The notes beneath the pieces are model-generated. The model had not been told where the DNA came from and made no database searches. It saw only the letters and a list, made by a program, of their open reading frames with translations. Positions 35,141 through 43,657 of a stretch of 64,000 nt of DNA are shown in pieces. Within the stretch, counting starts at the first letter, position 1. Each line of letters starts with the position of its first letter. The translations under genes were made by a program, and so were the position numbers. The DNA is from Taeniopygia guttata. Taxonomy: Eukaryota; Chordata; Aves; Passeriformes; Estrildidae. Location: positions 44,802,001 to 44,866,000 of the forward strand of contig NC_133024.1 in assembly GCF_048771995.1 (NCBI RefSeq), in the 5' to 3' direction.

Positions 35141-38001
35141 TGTGGGCCACTGCGGAGCGCACCTCCCCACCGTTGAATTGGAAGACCGATGTTCCGGTGT
35201 GGGTGGATCAGTGGCCCCTTGTGGAGGAAAAATTAAATGCGCTCAACGAACTTGTAGAGGAGCAGGTGCGCCTTGGGCATTTAATACCCTCCACCAGCCC
35301 TTGGAACACCCCTGTCTTTGTAATGAAAAAACCAGGCAAAGACAAGTGGCGCCTGCTCCAGGACCTCCGCAGGGTAAATGATGTCATTGAAGACATGGGC
35401 CCCCTCCAGCCTGGGCTTCCCTCACCCTCCATGCTTCCCCGGGATTGGCAGCTCGCAGTCATTGACATCAAGGACTGCTTTTTTAACATCCCCCTGTATC
35501 CTGGAGATGCCCCCAGGTTCGCCTTTTCCGTTCCATCAATTAATCGGGCGGAACCTTATAAAAGGTATCAATGGACCACCTTGCCCCAGGGAATGAAAAA
35601 TTCTCCAGTGCTCTGCCAGACCTTTGTAGCACAGGTTCTTTCGCCAGTCCGCCGGCTTTTCCCTGAAGCCATCATATTGCATTACATGGACGATGTTCTT
35701 GTCTGCGCGGAGACGACCACCTACCTCCGCGCAGCACTCCATAAGACAATAAAAGCCATCAAGGATGCGGGTTTCCAGATTGCGGAGGAGAAGATCCAGC
35801 TCTCCGCCCCATGGAAGTATTTGGGCATCACCATCACAGGAAGGACCGTCGCGCCCCAGTCGGTGACCATCAAAGACGACCCACGGACCCTGCGGGATCT
35901 GCAGCAGATCTGCGGCACCATCACGTGGATCCGACCTCTCCTGGGACTCACCACGGAGGAACTGGCGCCCCTCTTCGAACTCCTGCGAGGAGACGGCGAC
36001 CTGGCTTCTCCACGCGAGCTGACACCTGCCGCGAAGGGAGCCCTGGAGAGAGTTGCGGAGGCCATCAGATCCCGCCAGGCGCACCGTGTGGACCGGGTCC
36101 TTCCCATTACCCTTGCCATCTTGGGTAAGTGCCCAAACTTCCATGGGTTGCTGTTTCAGTGGGATACTGGGCGTAAGGACCCACTCCTCATCATCGAGTG
36201 GCTGTTCCTTCCGCACCAGCCCCCAAAGACCATCTCCACACCCGCTGAATTGATGGCCAAACTCATCATTAAAGGCAGGCAACGCCTCCGGACCCTCGCA
36301 GGGTGCGATCCGGCGTGCGTTTATGTCCCTTTAAATTTGGAACAATTGGAGTCTCTTCTACAAACAAACGAAAATTTACAAATTTCCTTGGACAGCTACC
36401 CCGGCCAGATTTCAATACATTATCCTAAACATAAACTGTTTAAGGACACCTTCTATTTGGCCCCAAAATCCTATAAAAGTAAAACACCAATTAAAGATGC
36501 TCTCACAGTGTTCACTGATGGATCGGGAAAATCCCACAAATCAGTGATCACTTGGAAGGACCCGGAGAGTCAGAAGTGGGAGTCTGACATCCAAATTGTT
36601 GAGGGTTCCCCCCAGATCGCAGAACTTGCTGCGGTTGTGACAGCATTCAAGAAATTCCAACAACCTTTCAATCTGGTCACTGATTCGGCGTATGTAGCCG
36701 GGATAGCAGAGCGGGCAGAACACGCCATGCTCAAAGAAATTCAAAATAAAAAACTGTTCGGGTTGCTCACGGAATTAATTTGGCTGATCTCCCACCGCGA
36801 GCAACCCTATCACATAATGCACGTCCGGGCGCACACAGACCTGCCAGGAGCCATCGCTGAGGGTAACCGGAGGGCAGACCATTTAGCAGCGATTATCGCC
36901 ACATCCTCTTCTGTACATGCAATTACTAATACCGTCCCAGACATCTTTGCACAGGCAAGGCTCAGCCATGCGTTCTTCCACCAAAACGCCCCTGCCCTTG
37001 CCAGGCAATTCAACATCTCGAAGGAACAGGCCAAGGCCATCCTCGCCAGTTGCCCCAGCTGTCAGTCCCTCGCCCTTCCACCGGTGGCGTCAGGGGTTAA
37101 CCCCCGGGGACTGGGAGCTTTGGAGCTGTGGCAGATGGATGTGACACACTACAATGCGTTTGGCCGTCTCAAATACATACATGTGTCAGTTGACACATTT
37201 TCAGGTGCCATCTTCGCCTCTCTCCATACTGGAGAGAAGACGAAAGATGCGAAAAAACACTTATTCATGGCGTTCGCAACGCTGGGAGTCCCGAAGGCAA
37301 TTAAAACCGACAACGGCCCGGGACTCACCTCAAAACAATTCGAGTTGTTCTTGCAGCAATGGGGCATCAAACATACCACCGGTATTCCACATAATCCCAC
37401 AGGGCAGGCCATAGTGGAGCGCTCCCACAAAGAACTGAAAAGATTGCTCGATCAGCAACATGACGCGGCATTGTCCATGACTCCGGTCGAGCGCCTTAGT
37501 AAAGCACTTTATGTACTGAATTTCTTAAATTGCACCGACCGTGAGCCAGACCCGCCCGTCATCAGGCACTTTACGAACACCACGCGAGCACTTTTGAAGG
37601 AGCGCCCACCGGTCCTTGTCCGGGACCCGGAATCCCGAGCCATCACAGGGCCCTTTCCCTTAATAACCTGGGGGAGAGGGTATGCCTGTGTTTCAACAGC
37701 TAATGGCCCAAAATGGATTCCGGGAAAATACGTGAAGCCATTCCTGGAAGATGCCCCAGCTGCAGAACCACCGTCGCCACAGAACCCACAGGCTGCGTCT
37801 CCCACAACACCGGACGACGCAGTCGCGTGGAGAAGACGAAAGAAGAAGAGGACCGGGAACCGTCCAAACTTGGTGTCCCGAGTCCTCATCACCAGACTGT
37901 ACCACCCACCGGACTCGACATCTCAAAACACCCCATCCCCTCCAGTTACCTTTCCCTTACCCCCTTACCTTACCCGCTTTCCCTATACCCCTGTGCCCTA
38001 A
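35128..38001 (+). CDS. pol: Pol: reverse transcriptase, RNase H, integrase
   Basis: Pol is reached by a second -1 slip at 35131-35137, so it has no start codon of its own (the first codon of the open frame is GTG). RT has a catalytic Asp at 113 (VIDIKD), LPQGMKNSP at 152-160 and YMDD at 186-189. RNase H carries D464, E499, D519 and D584. Integrase has the HHCC zinc site (H614, H618, C642, C645) and the DDE triad D671, D728, E764 with exactly 35 residues between the last two. The integrase C-terminal domain is around 828-875. A further tail of about 80 residues is Pro-rich with a basic patch WRRRKKKR at 901-908. All catalytic residues are present. The enzyme set copies RNA to DNA and inserts it with a 6-bp duplication, as seen at the flanks. 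Confidence 0.96.
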   Translation: MGFLVWATAERTSPPLNWKTDVPVWVDQWPLVEEKLNALNELVEEQVRLGHLIPSTSPWNTPVFVMKKPGKDKWRLLQDLRRVNDVIEDMGPLQPGLPSPSMLPRDWQLAVIDIKDCFFNIPLYPGDAPRFAFSVPSINRAEPYKRYQWTTLPQGMKNSPVLCQTFVAQVLSPVRRLFPEAIILHYMDDVLVCAETTTYLRAALHKTIKAIKDAGFQIAEEKIQLSAPWKYLGITITGRTVAPQSVTIKDDPRTLRDLQQICGTITWIRPLLGLTTEELAPLFELLRGDGDLASPRELTPAAKGALERVAEAIRSRQAHRVDRVLPITLAILGKCPNFHGLLFQWDTGRKDPLLIIEWLFLPHQPPKTISTPAELMAKLIIKGRQRLRTLAGCDPACVYVPLNLEQLESLLQTNENLQISLDSYPGQISIHYPKHKLFKDTFYLAPKSYKSKTPIKDALTVFTDGSGKSHKSVITWKDPESQKWESDIQIVEGSPQIAELAAVVTAFKKFQQPFNLVTDSAYVAGIAERAEHAMLKEIQNKKLFGLLTELIWLISHREQPYHIMHVRAHTDLPGAIAEGNRRADHLAAIIATSSSVHAITNTVPDIFAQARLSHAFFHQNAPALARQFNISKEQAKAILASCPSCQSLALPPVASGVNPRGLGALELWQMDVTHYNAFGRLKYIHVSVDTFSGAIFASLHTGEKTKDAKKHLFMAFATLGVPKAIKTDNGPGLTSKQFELFLQQWGIKHTTGIPHNPTGQAIVERSHKELKRLLDQQHDAALSMTPVERLSKALYVLNFLNCTDREPDPPVIRHFTNTTRALLKERPPVLVRDPESRAITGPFPLITWGRGYACVSTANGPKWIPGKYVKPFLEDAPAAEPPSPQNPQAASPTTPDDAVAWRRRKKKRTGNRPNLVSRVLITRLYHPPDSTSQNTPSPPVTFPLPPYLTRFPYTPVP
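35131..35137 (+). promoter_or_regulatory. pro-pol -1 frameshift site GGATTTT followed by stop
   Basis: In the pro frame the codons are GAT TTT TAG, so the stop comes directly after the slip heptamer G GAT TTT. A -1 shift reads GGA TTT TTA into pol. MMTV uses the closely related GGAUUUA at its pro-pol junction. The pro and pol frames overlap only here, which fixes the site with good confidence. Confidence 0.88.
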
Positions 38002-38020
38002 ATTGTTTCCTTTTTAACCC

Positions 38021-38046
38021 AAAAGGGGGAGCTGGGAGGGGAGGGA
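38021..38046 (+). other. Internal polypurine tract between pol and env
   Basis: A purine run with AAAAGGGGGAG follows the pol stop codon by 19 bases. It continues as 'ctgggaggggaggg', which resembles the start of the 3' LTR (TGTGGGAGGGGG). It could be an accessory plus-strand primer site or a relic of an earlier 3' end. The resemblance was judged by eye. Confidence 0.6.
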
Positions 38047-38051
38047 ACCAA

Positions 38052-38089
38052 ACCTTTTCTGTTATTTACGTTTTTTCTTGTGTTAATAG
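38052..38089 (+). promoter_or_regulatory. env splice acceptor
   Basis: A pyrimidine-rich run with 'gttttttcttgtgttaatag' ends in AG at 38088-38089, seven bases before the env ATG. Together with the leader donor at 32177 it would give a singly spliced env RNA. Confidence 0.75.
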
Positions 38090-38096
38090 AATAAGG

Positions 38097-39458
38097 ATGG
38101 CTGCCCAAATGTCACCAATCCGGGAGAAACATCAGGAATCGCCCCACTGCACCCAGCTGGCCGTCGCCGTGGCCTTTGTCATCCTGTGGCTACAAGCGGC
38201 GGACGGCTGGATTGTTCAGCAGCCGAAGGAAAATGTGTGGGTCACGCTCGCCAAGTCCTTGCAGCAGGACAATCTATGTTTGGCCATGGGCAATGTGGAC
38301 AACCCCTTGTCCACATGCCTGGTGGGGGTTCCCCTGGTCGCCGATGATTGGCCAGTTTTCAACTCCGACCTACTCCGAACCACGGGTAAGAGACCCAACC
38401 CGGTCGACACTTGGGACGAGTGGACCAAAATTCTATCGAACAGTAAAGAGGAACCCCAAGAATTGGACCTGCTGGGGTCCTCTCACGCAGAATACTGCGT
38501 AAAATTTTACTATAGAAGGCCAAGTCAGAATTGGCATGGACTTGACTTGGCCAAGAATACATACAGAAAGGATGTAACACCTCTAAGCAAAAAATACAAC
38601 AGTCAAACCTGGTGCAATTACACCAGCCAGGTGGTTTCGGTCTCGTCCACACGTCCTAAGGTGTTGCCCAAGGGGATGTTTCTTATCTGTGGGGACAGAG
38701 TGTGGTCAGGCATTCCATCTCGGCTCCAGGGAGGACCATGTAGCCTTGGCAAGCTTGCGACTCTCACTCCAAATAAAACCCAAATACTGGAATGGAGGAA
38801 GGAAAAACAATTGGCCCGCAAGAAACGTTCATACGACCAATTCGATTCAAATTGTGACTCGCAGTTGTACAATTGGGGCAAGACAAAGAGAATTGCTGCG
38901 TCCATATTCCTTCCATGGTACGCAGCAGCAAAAGCCCTTGGTGAGCTTTCTCACCTGGAGTGTTGGGTAAACAAGAATGCCAACGCTACGTCGGCCGCCC
39001 TTTCAGACCTCTTGGCGGACGAACAGACCACCAGGCACGCAACCCTACAAAATCGGGCTGCTATAGACTTTTTACTTTTAGCCCATGGCCACAGCTGCGA
39101 GGACTTCGATGGGTTGTGCTGCTTCAACCTGTCGTCAAGAAGCAAATCCATTCAGGCCCACATCCAACAGATAAAAGAGCAAGTAAAGGACTTAAAGACT
39201 GAGAACCCTTCGGCTGCCGACCCAATAGACAAGACATTCTCGCAGTGGGGCATCCCCGGATGGGCAGCCCCCATCGTGAAAGGACTTATTTGGATTTTAG
39301 TTATTATTTTCCTTATTTTCGTTGCGTTAGCCATTTTCAAACAATATTTAGTTAAGACTTTCGGTTCCGCTTATTTAGTTAATAAAGACGGGGGAGATGT
39401 GGGAGGGGGTGTGGCTAGTGACCTCCCTGCACTGCCATGGGAGGCCACAGATGTGTAG
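38097..39458 (+). CDS. env: Env glycoprotein, short SU and alpharetrovirus-type TM
   Basis: Env binds the receptor and fuses membranes. The ATG at 38097 was chosen because it lies just after the splice acceptor; the same frame is open back to about 37713 but that part overlaps pol. Signal peptide hydrophobic core is at about 20-35. SU is about residues 37-244 and unusually short. A furin-type site RKKR lies at 241-244. TM starts at 245, with cysteines 253 and 289 bracketing an internal fusion loop, then the LQNRAAIDFLLL segment and CX6CC at 334-342, which is the alpharetroviral (avian leukosis group) pattern. The membrane span is about 392-413, followed by a tail of about 40 residues. Possible N-glycosylation sites are N174, N226, N296 and N344. 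The final 20 residues are encoded inside the 3' LTR and the stop is at 39456-39458. Intact. The receptor is unknown. Confidence 0.93.
   Translation: MAAQMSPIREKHQESPHCTQLAVAVAFVILWLQAADGWIVQQPKENVWVTLAKSLQQDNLCLAMGNVDNPLSTCLVGVPLVADDWPVFNSDLLRTTGKRPNPVDTWDEWTKILSNSKEEPQELDLLGSSHAEYCVKFYYRRPSQNWHGLDLAKNTYRKDVTPLSKKYNSQTWCNYTSQVVSVSSTRPKVLPKGMFLICGDRVWSGIPSRLQGGPCSLGKLATLTPNKTQILEWRKEKQLARKKRSYDQFDSNCDSQLYNWGKTKRIAASIFLPWYAAAKALGELSHLECWVNKNANATSAALSDLLADEQTTRHATLQNRAAIDFLLLAHGHSCEDFDGLCCFNLSSRSKSIQAHIQQIKEQVKDLKTENPSAADPIDKTFSQWGIPGWAAPIVKGLIWILVIIFLIFVALAIFKQYLVKTFGSAYLVNKDGGDVGGGVASDLPALPWEATDV
39385..39397 (+). other. 3' polypurine tract
   Basis: 'aaagacgggggaga' ends exactly at the 3' LTR start. 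It would prime plus-strand DNA synthesis. It is interrupted by one C and lies inside the env reading frame. Confidence 0.85.
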
Positions 39459-39915
39459 TTTTCCCGCCTCCCAAGTTGTCTGTTATCTGTTCTCCCTTCC
39501 CCCAGTTTATGTCAATCATTTTGTACTCCTTCCCTTTGTTCTGGAAAGTTCTAAGTTCTTTGTACCCCCATTGGTTCCTCCCCCGAAACCACTCCTTCCC
39601 TCTATCCCGGTTGGCCGTTGCCATGTCACTCTCCGTTGACTCCACCCTCATACCCTCACCCGGTTGGATGCTCTACCCTTTGACCCTCCTCCCCTGTAAC
39701 TGTTATATACCCTGCCCCGCCCTGGTTTGGGGCTCTCAGAGCTGGCTCGCCCTCTGAGTGGTTGCTTCCCTTCACCCCCTTCGCCTTCCCCTTGATAAGC
39801 CCTCGGAATAAAGCCGTCTGAGAGACCCCGCCTGGTGGAAGACTCCTTCTCTTTATTACCACCATCGCGTGGCCGAAGTCCCCGACTTAGTCGGAGCGGA
39901 CCCGGACACGTCACA
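39398..39915 (+). repeat. 3' LTR (518 bp)
   Basis: Same length as the 5' LTR and identical except at 39608 and 39728. It carries the end of env (39398-39458), TATATA at 39704-39709 and AATAAA at 39807-39812, the functional polyadenylation signal of the viral RNA. The CACA end is followed by the CCAAGC duplication. As a promoter it could also drive transcription into the downstream host DNA. Confidence 0.97.
39807..39812 (+). terminator. Viral polyadenylation signal AATAAA
   Basis: AATAAA in R of the 3' LTR. Cleavage is expected 15-25 bases downstream, which would set the R/U5 border near 39830. Inferred from position only. Confidence 0.8.
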
Positions 39916-39921
39916 CCAAGC
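39916..39921. repeat. Right target-site duplication CCAAGC
   Basis: Exact copy of 31374-31379, directly after the 3' LTR CA end. The interrupted older LTR (copy B) continues from here to about 39945. Confidence 0.95.
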
Positions 39922-39945
39922 CAAATTAAACAAAACCATTTATGC

Positions 39946-42289
39946 AAGTATCTCTAGACATGAACAATTAAAAACCAGACACATATCTGCCATGTGTTGG
40001 TTACCTTAACAGCTTGATTTCTCTTGAGTAAACATCATCTAATTATTCTATTTACAGCTTTTTTTTTTTTCAGCATTTTTAGCCTTCCAATATTTCAAAT
40101 TGCTTTTCTCAATAGCAATTTCCTGTAACTAATATATAATAAGTAGACTTTTTATTCTTTAATATTCTCATTAGCTCTTCTAAACCATGAATTTGGTTTA
40201 TTTGAGTTTCTAAACATTTACAGTTTGTCAAGCTACTCTTCATTATAAAGTGTCACAGTCTTCTCAATGTTCTAAAAACTAATTTCTAATATCAAAAAGG
40301 TGTAGCTGAGTTTATTTTCCAACATAATATTTCTGCATTTCAGTGTTGGGTTTCTTTTTTAATGTTACAGTACCTTCAAGTTCACATGAGTTTTTCTGTT
40401 CTTTTCAACCCCAGTTTATATTGCCAAAAAATTTCCTCCATCCTTCAAGTGATTTTTGTGAATTGTTATGTCCCAGATGTACAGCTTTCATATTTCCCAA
40501 GAAAAAAAAAAAAATTATTTCCAGCCAATAATTCAAACTTCTTTCGGTCTTGCTAGATTATTTCTTTATCCACAACTGTGTTTGCAATACATTCCCATTT
40601 CATATTATCTGAAAATTTAATTAATGTGGCATTTGTTCATCCATCCAAAACAAAAATAAAATTTTTTAAATAAAACAAGGTCTAACCCAAATCCTGGCTA
40701 CACCTCCTTGGCCACTGCAATTTAAAATAACTTTGTTGGTTGACCTTCAGCAGTTTTCCATCAGTGTGATGGTGCCTGTTTGAATTAGTTTTGTAAAAAC
40801 ATTAGAGTTTGTCAATAAAAGTATTCAGTACAAGATATTAACATTAATTTTGCAACCACGTTGTATTTCTCACAATTAAAACTGCAGACCAAAGTTAAGT
40901 AACTTTTTTAGAAAGCTGAAGTCCTGAAATAGCACAGGTTATTTGAGACCTCTGTCTGATGCTAGCAGATATTTCGGTAGGAAACTATGTTGAGACTGGA
41001 CAGGATACCCATAATGCCAAAAGTGACACAAACAAATAGTATTTAAAACCAAATCACTCCTTAATTTTCCATCTTTAGTCAGTGGAGTGCAGTAAGCTGG
41101 AAAAAATGGTTCTTGGCTTATAAACTTAGATATCTAATGTGTTACTTCCTAGAATAGTCCATTTTTTTTCCCTCTTTGACTAATGAAAATTTATAATAGA
41201 GCTACTTGGTGTGTTGTAGATGTCCAAAGGATACTTCTGATTATCCAATTGTTCTTCTGACCTGGGCACTGGAGAGAGGTCTCTCTTTAGTTTTCTTTTT
41301 TCCTTTCTTTCTCTGCTTTATGTTTGGTACCTTTAAATTCATGTATGCCATGAATTACAGACCCTAAAAAGGAAGTTTTTTCTTTTCAGATTAGTCCATC
41401 TTTGTGCAAGAGCTGTACCATCACGTATAAAACCAACCACACAAATGAAAAAGGGAGATGAAGCTGGTAGGTCTGAATTGGCTTGATACAAAACGGGGTT
41501 GTTGCTGATGCATATCTCAAGATCAATCATCAAGAAGGATATCAGGTTTTTCAGTCTCCAGGAATTTCAATTAGATTATCTATTGTTTGGAATGTAACTA
41601 CTAAAAAAAACCAGATGGAGAACAATAAAACCTTTCGGATTATTGCATCTGATATTAAAAAAAAAGTGTAATTCCCTTGTTTCTTTTCCTCAGTTTTATA
41701 TTTACAAAATTGCTTTTTTGTAAAGTATCTGTAGATTTTTTTCTGCCACAGCATGTAGGTGTTTAAAAATTCATCACAATAAAATGAGGTATCACTGATA
41801 AATCTCATAAATCACAAAATGACTTTACTTTTTAGATAAAAAGTCCTCAAAGCTCCTGAAAATGAGCTAAATATGGTATATAGTAATAGTCAAAGCTTTC
41901 TACTTGTTTACTGTACTTAGTTCTATATTGTTACTTACATTCCTGCATTATTTACATGGTTTGGAACTGCTGGATAAACAAGCATAAACAAATCTCAATA
42001 TATATCTCCAGAAAACATACTTAGCAACACACTTTGAAAGGACACTTGAAAAAGAAGACAAAAAACTTCAAGTACATGTTTTAAAGGTCTATTGTAATAT
42101 CCTCTTCATAGCCTGAAAACATTTATGAAATTATTAGTCTACTTTAAACAAAGAAATTCCTAAGAAAGCATCTGAAGCTATTGATATCATTCCAGTTTCC
42201 AGGAAAGACTAGAAGAGATAGCTATCTAATCAACAAGTTATTTAGATTACTTTCAAAATAATTTTTTCTGAGTGTAACATTCAGATGCT
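39946..42289. other. AT-rich non-coding DNA, no gene seen
   Basis: No gene or named repeat recognised. A few A/T homopolymer tracts (for example 40501-40514) create short false open frames. Confidence 0.55.
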
Positions 42290-42830
42290 CCTCCTGCAGT
42301 AATTGAACCATTGCCACAGAGTGTTAGCAAGGTGTGTATCAGCATTGGTACTTGACACCAGTCAATGGTGGACGGGAACTATCACTGTTAGTTTATTATC
42401 TTACTGTAAAACTTTCATATCTTCTCTCTGTGAACTCTCACAGGCAGCTCCTTGCAACACTGACTCCTTTTCTCTTCCTTCCACACAGCTAGCTGACTTC
42501 TTCCTATCTCTATCACAGCTGCCTAACCCTTTCTGTCCCTCATAGCACACACTAACCCTCACTGTCTGCCCCTTGCACAACCACCTGGCCCTTACTCATC
42601 ACAGCAGCACAGTCAACCAACTCCTACTCAACCAGCTAATCCACTCTTTTATAACACCCATTCTTATTGGACCATCCTTATTGGAACCAGCTGTGACCTA
42701 TTAAAGGCAAGGCTGTTCTTACACTTTGGTAATTAGTACAGCTGCAACTCCTCAGGGGTGAGATTGCCTTCAGCACTATCTCTATTCTCTCACAATCCAT
42801 CCTCCCACAAGTTTGGTGGTAGTAATCCGT
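42290..42830. repeat. Probable avian LTR remnant, family 2
   Basis: This is a C/T-rich block unlike its surroundings. It contains 'ctcttttataacaccc', 'ttattggaccatccttattg', 'ggcaaggctgttcttacac', 'taattagtacagctgcaac' and 'ctcacaatccatcctcccac', phrases I associate with an interspersed bird LTR. No open frame is retained and the edges are uncertain. The minus strand would begin TGTGGGAGGATGG at about 42808. Confidence 0.45.
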
Positions 42831-43293
42831 CTCTAAAGCAAGTACCTGTATGAAGAAAGCCAGATATACAGACTTAACTCAAGCCCAAGCAGTTATCTTG
42901 AACTAACATGACAACGCAGATGAAGCCCCTCCCTTTCTGTCAGGAGCATTTGTTTATCCAGTTATCTGATAATTCAGAAGTAGTACATTGCTAGCCCTCC
43001 CTCTGACATTTCACTTGACAGGGTGTTTTATTTAAGAGTAAGTAATAATTACATTTGTTTTCTGAAGTAGTTTTCCCACTCTTTATTTCATATTCTTCCT
43101 CAAAATTATTGCTTCTCACAGTGAAAAATGTCCTTGGCCATGGCAGAAGGATTGGCCTGGGTTATATTTAAAGATCTCTTTCTATCCAAACCTTTCTGAG
43201 ACTTCATGATTCTAGGAATCTGTCAGAAAACAGAGCAAAGACAGATGATCCCAAGTGACTAAATGAATTATCTATATCATATACCAGCATACT

Positions 43294-43376
43294 TGGTAAA
43301 AAAAAAACCAAAAAAAACAAACAAACAAACAAAAAAAAAACAAAACAAAACAAAACAAAAAAAAAAACCAAAAAAG
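43294..43376 (+). repeat. A-rich low-complexity tract with AAAC units
   Basis: Runs of A broken by single or paired C (CAAA and CAAAA units). The minus-strand frame at 43204-43410 is a Phe/Leu-rich artefact of this tract. Confidence 0.9.
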
Positions 43377-43424
43377 CTGGAGAAAGAAGGAGGAAAGGTG
43401 TTTGGGACAAGTTATGATATTTGT

Positions 43425-43657
43425 CTTTCCAAGTAACTTTTACACATGATGGAGTCCTGCTTTCCTAGAAGGGGCAAAGTTGTGAATCAATTCTGTTTAT
43501 TACATTGCTTGCATATGCTGCTTTTACTATTAAACCATCTTTACCACAACCCACCTCTTTTTGTACTTTTACCTTGGGATTGCCTCCCAGGTTCCACTGC
43601 AGAGGAGTGAGCGAGTAGCTGTGTGAGGCTTAGTTTCCTGCCAAGGCTAATCCACAG
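43425..43657 (+). mobile_element. Partial LTR, family 1 copy C
   Basis: This is the reverse-orientation match to copies A and B. 'gatggagtcctgctttccta', 'gtgaatcaattctgtttatt', 'tactattaaaccatctttac', and 'gagtgagcgagtagctgtgt' correspond in order to the 3' part of the family 1 LTR read in sense. The ATTAAA at about 43529 may be its polyadenylation signal. The 5' half is missing. Confidence 0.65.

Larger units (their letters stand above)
31380..39915 (+). mobile_element. Full-length endogenous retrovirus, beta-like with alpha-like env
   Basis: A complete provirus of 8,536 bp in the order LTR-PBS-leader-gag-pro-pol-env-PPT-LTR. All four reading frames are open with no internal stop or frameshift beyond the two programmed -1 sites. 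The three-frame gag/pro/pol layout, the myristoylation-type Gag start, the lysine-tRNA-type PBS core and the 6-bp target duplication point to a betaretrovirus-like backbone. The TM subunit of Env is of alpharetroviral type. It is much more GC-rich than the host DNA. The LTRs are 99.6% identical by eye (2 differences in 518), so the insertion is recent. Whether other copies exist in the genome cannot be told here. Confidence 0.97.

Noticed and set aside
37713..38096. Upstream extension of the env frame (alternative ATG at 37713)
   Set aside because: It overlaps pol, lacks a signal peptide at its start, and would lie upstream of the splice acceptor. The ATG at 38097 follows the acceptor and precedes a hydrophobic signal sequence.
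43204..43410. Phe-rich minus-strand frame resembling a membrane protein
   Set aside because: Translation of the A-rich low-complexity tract.
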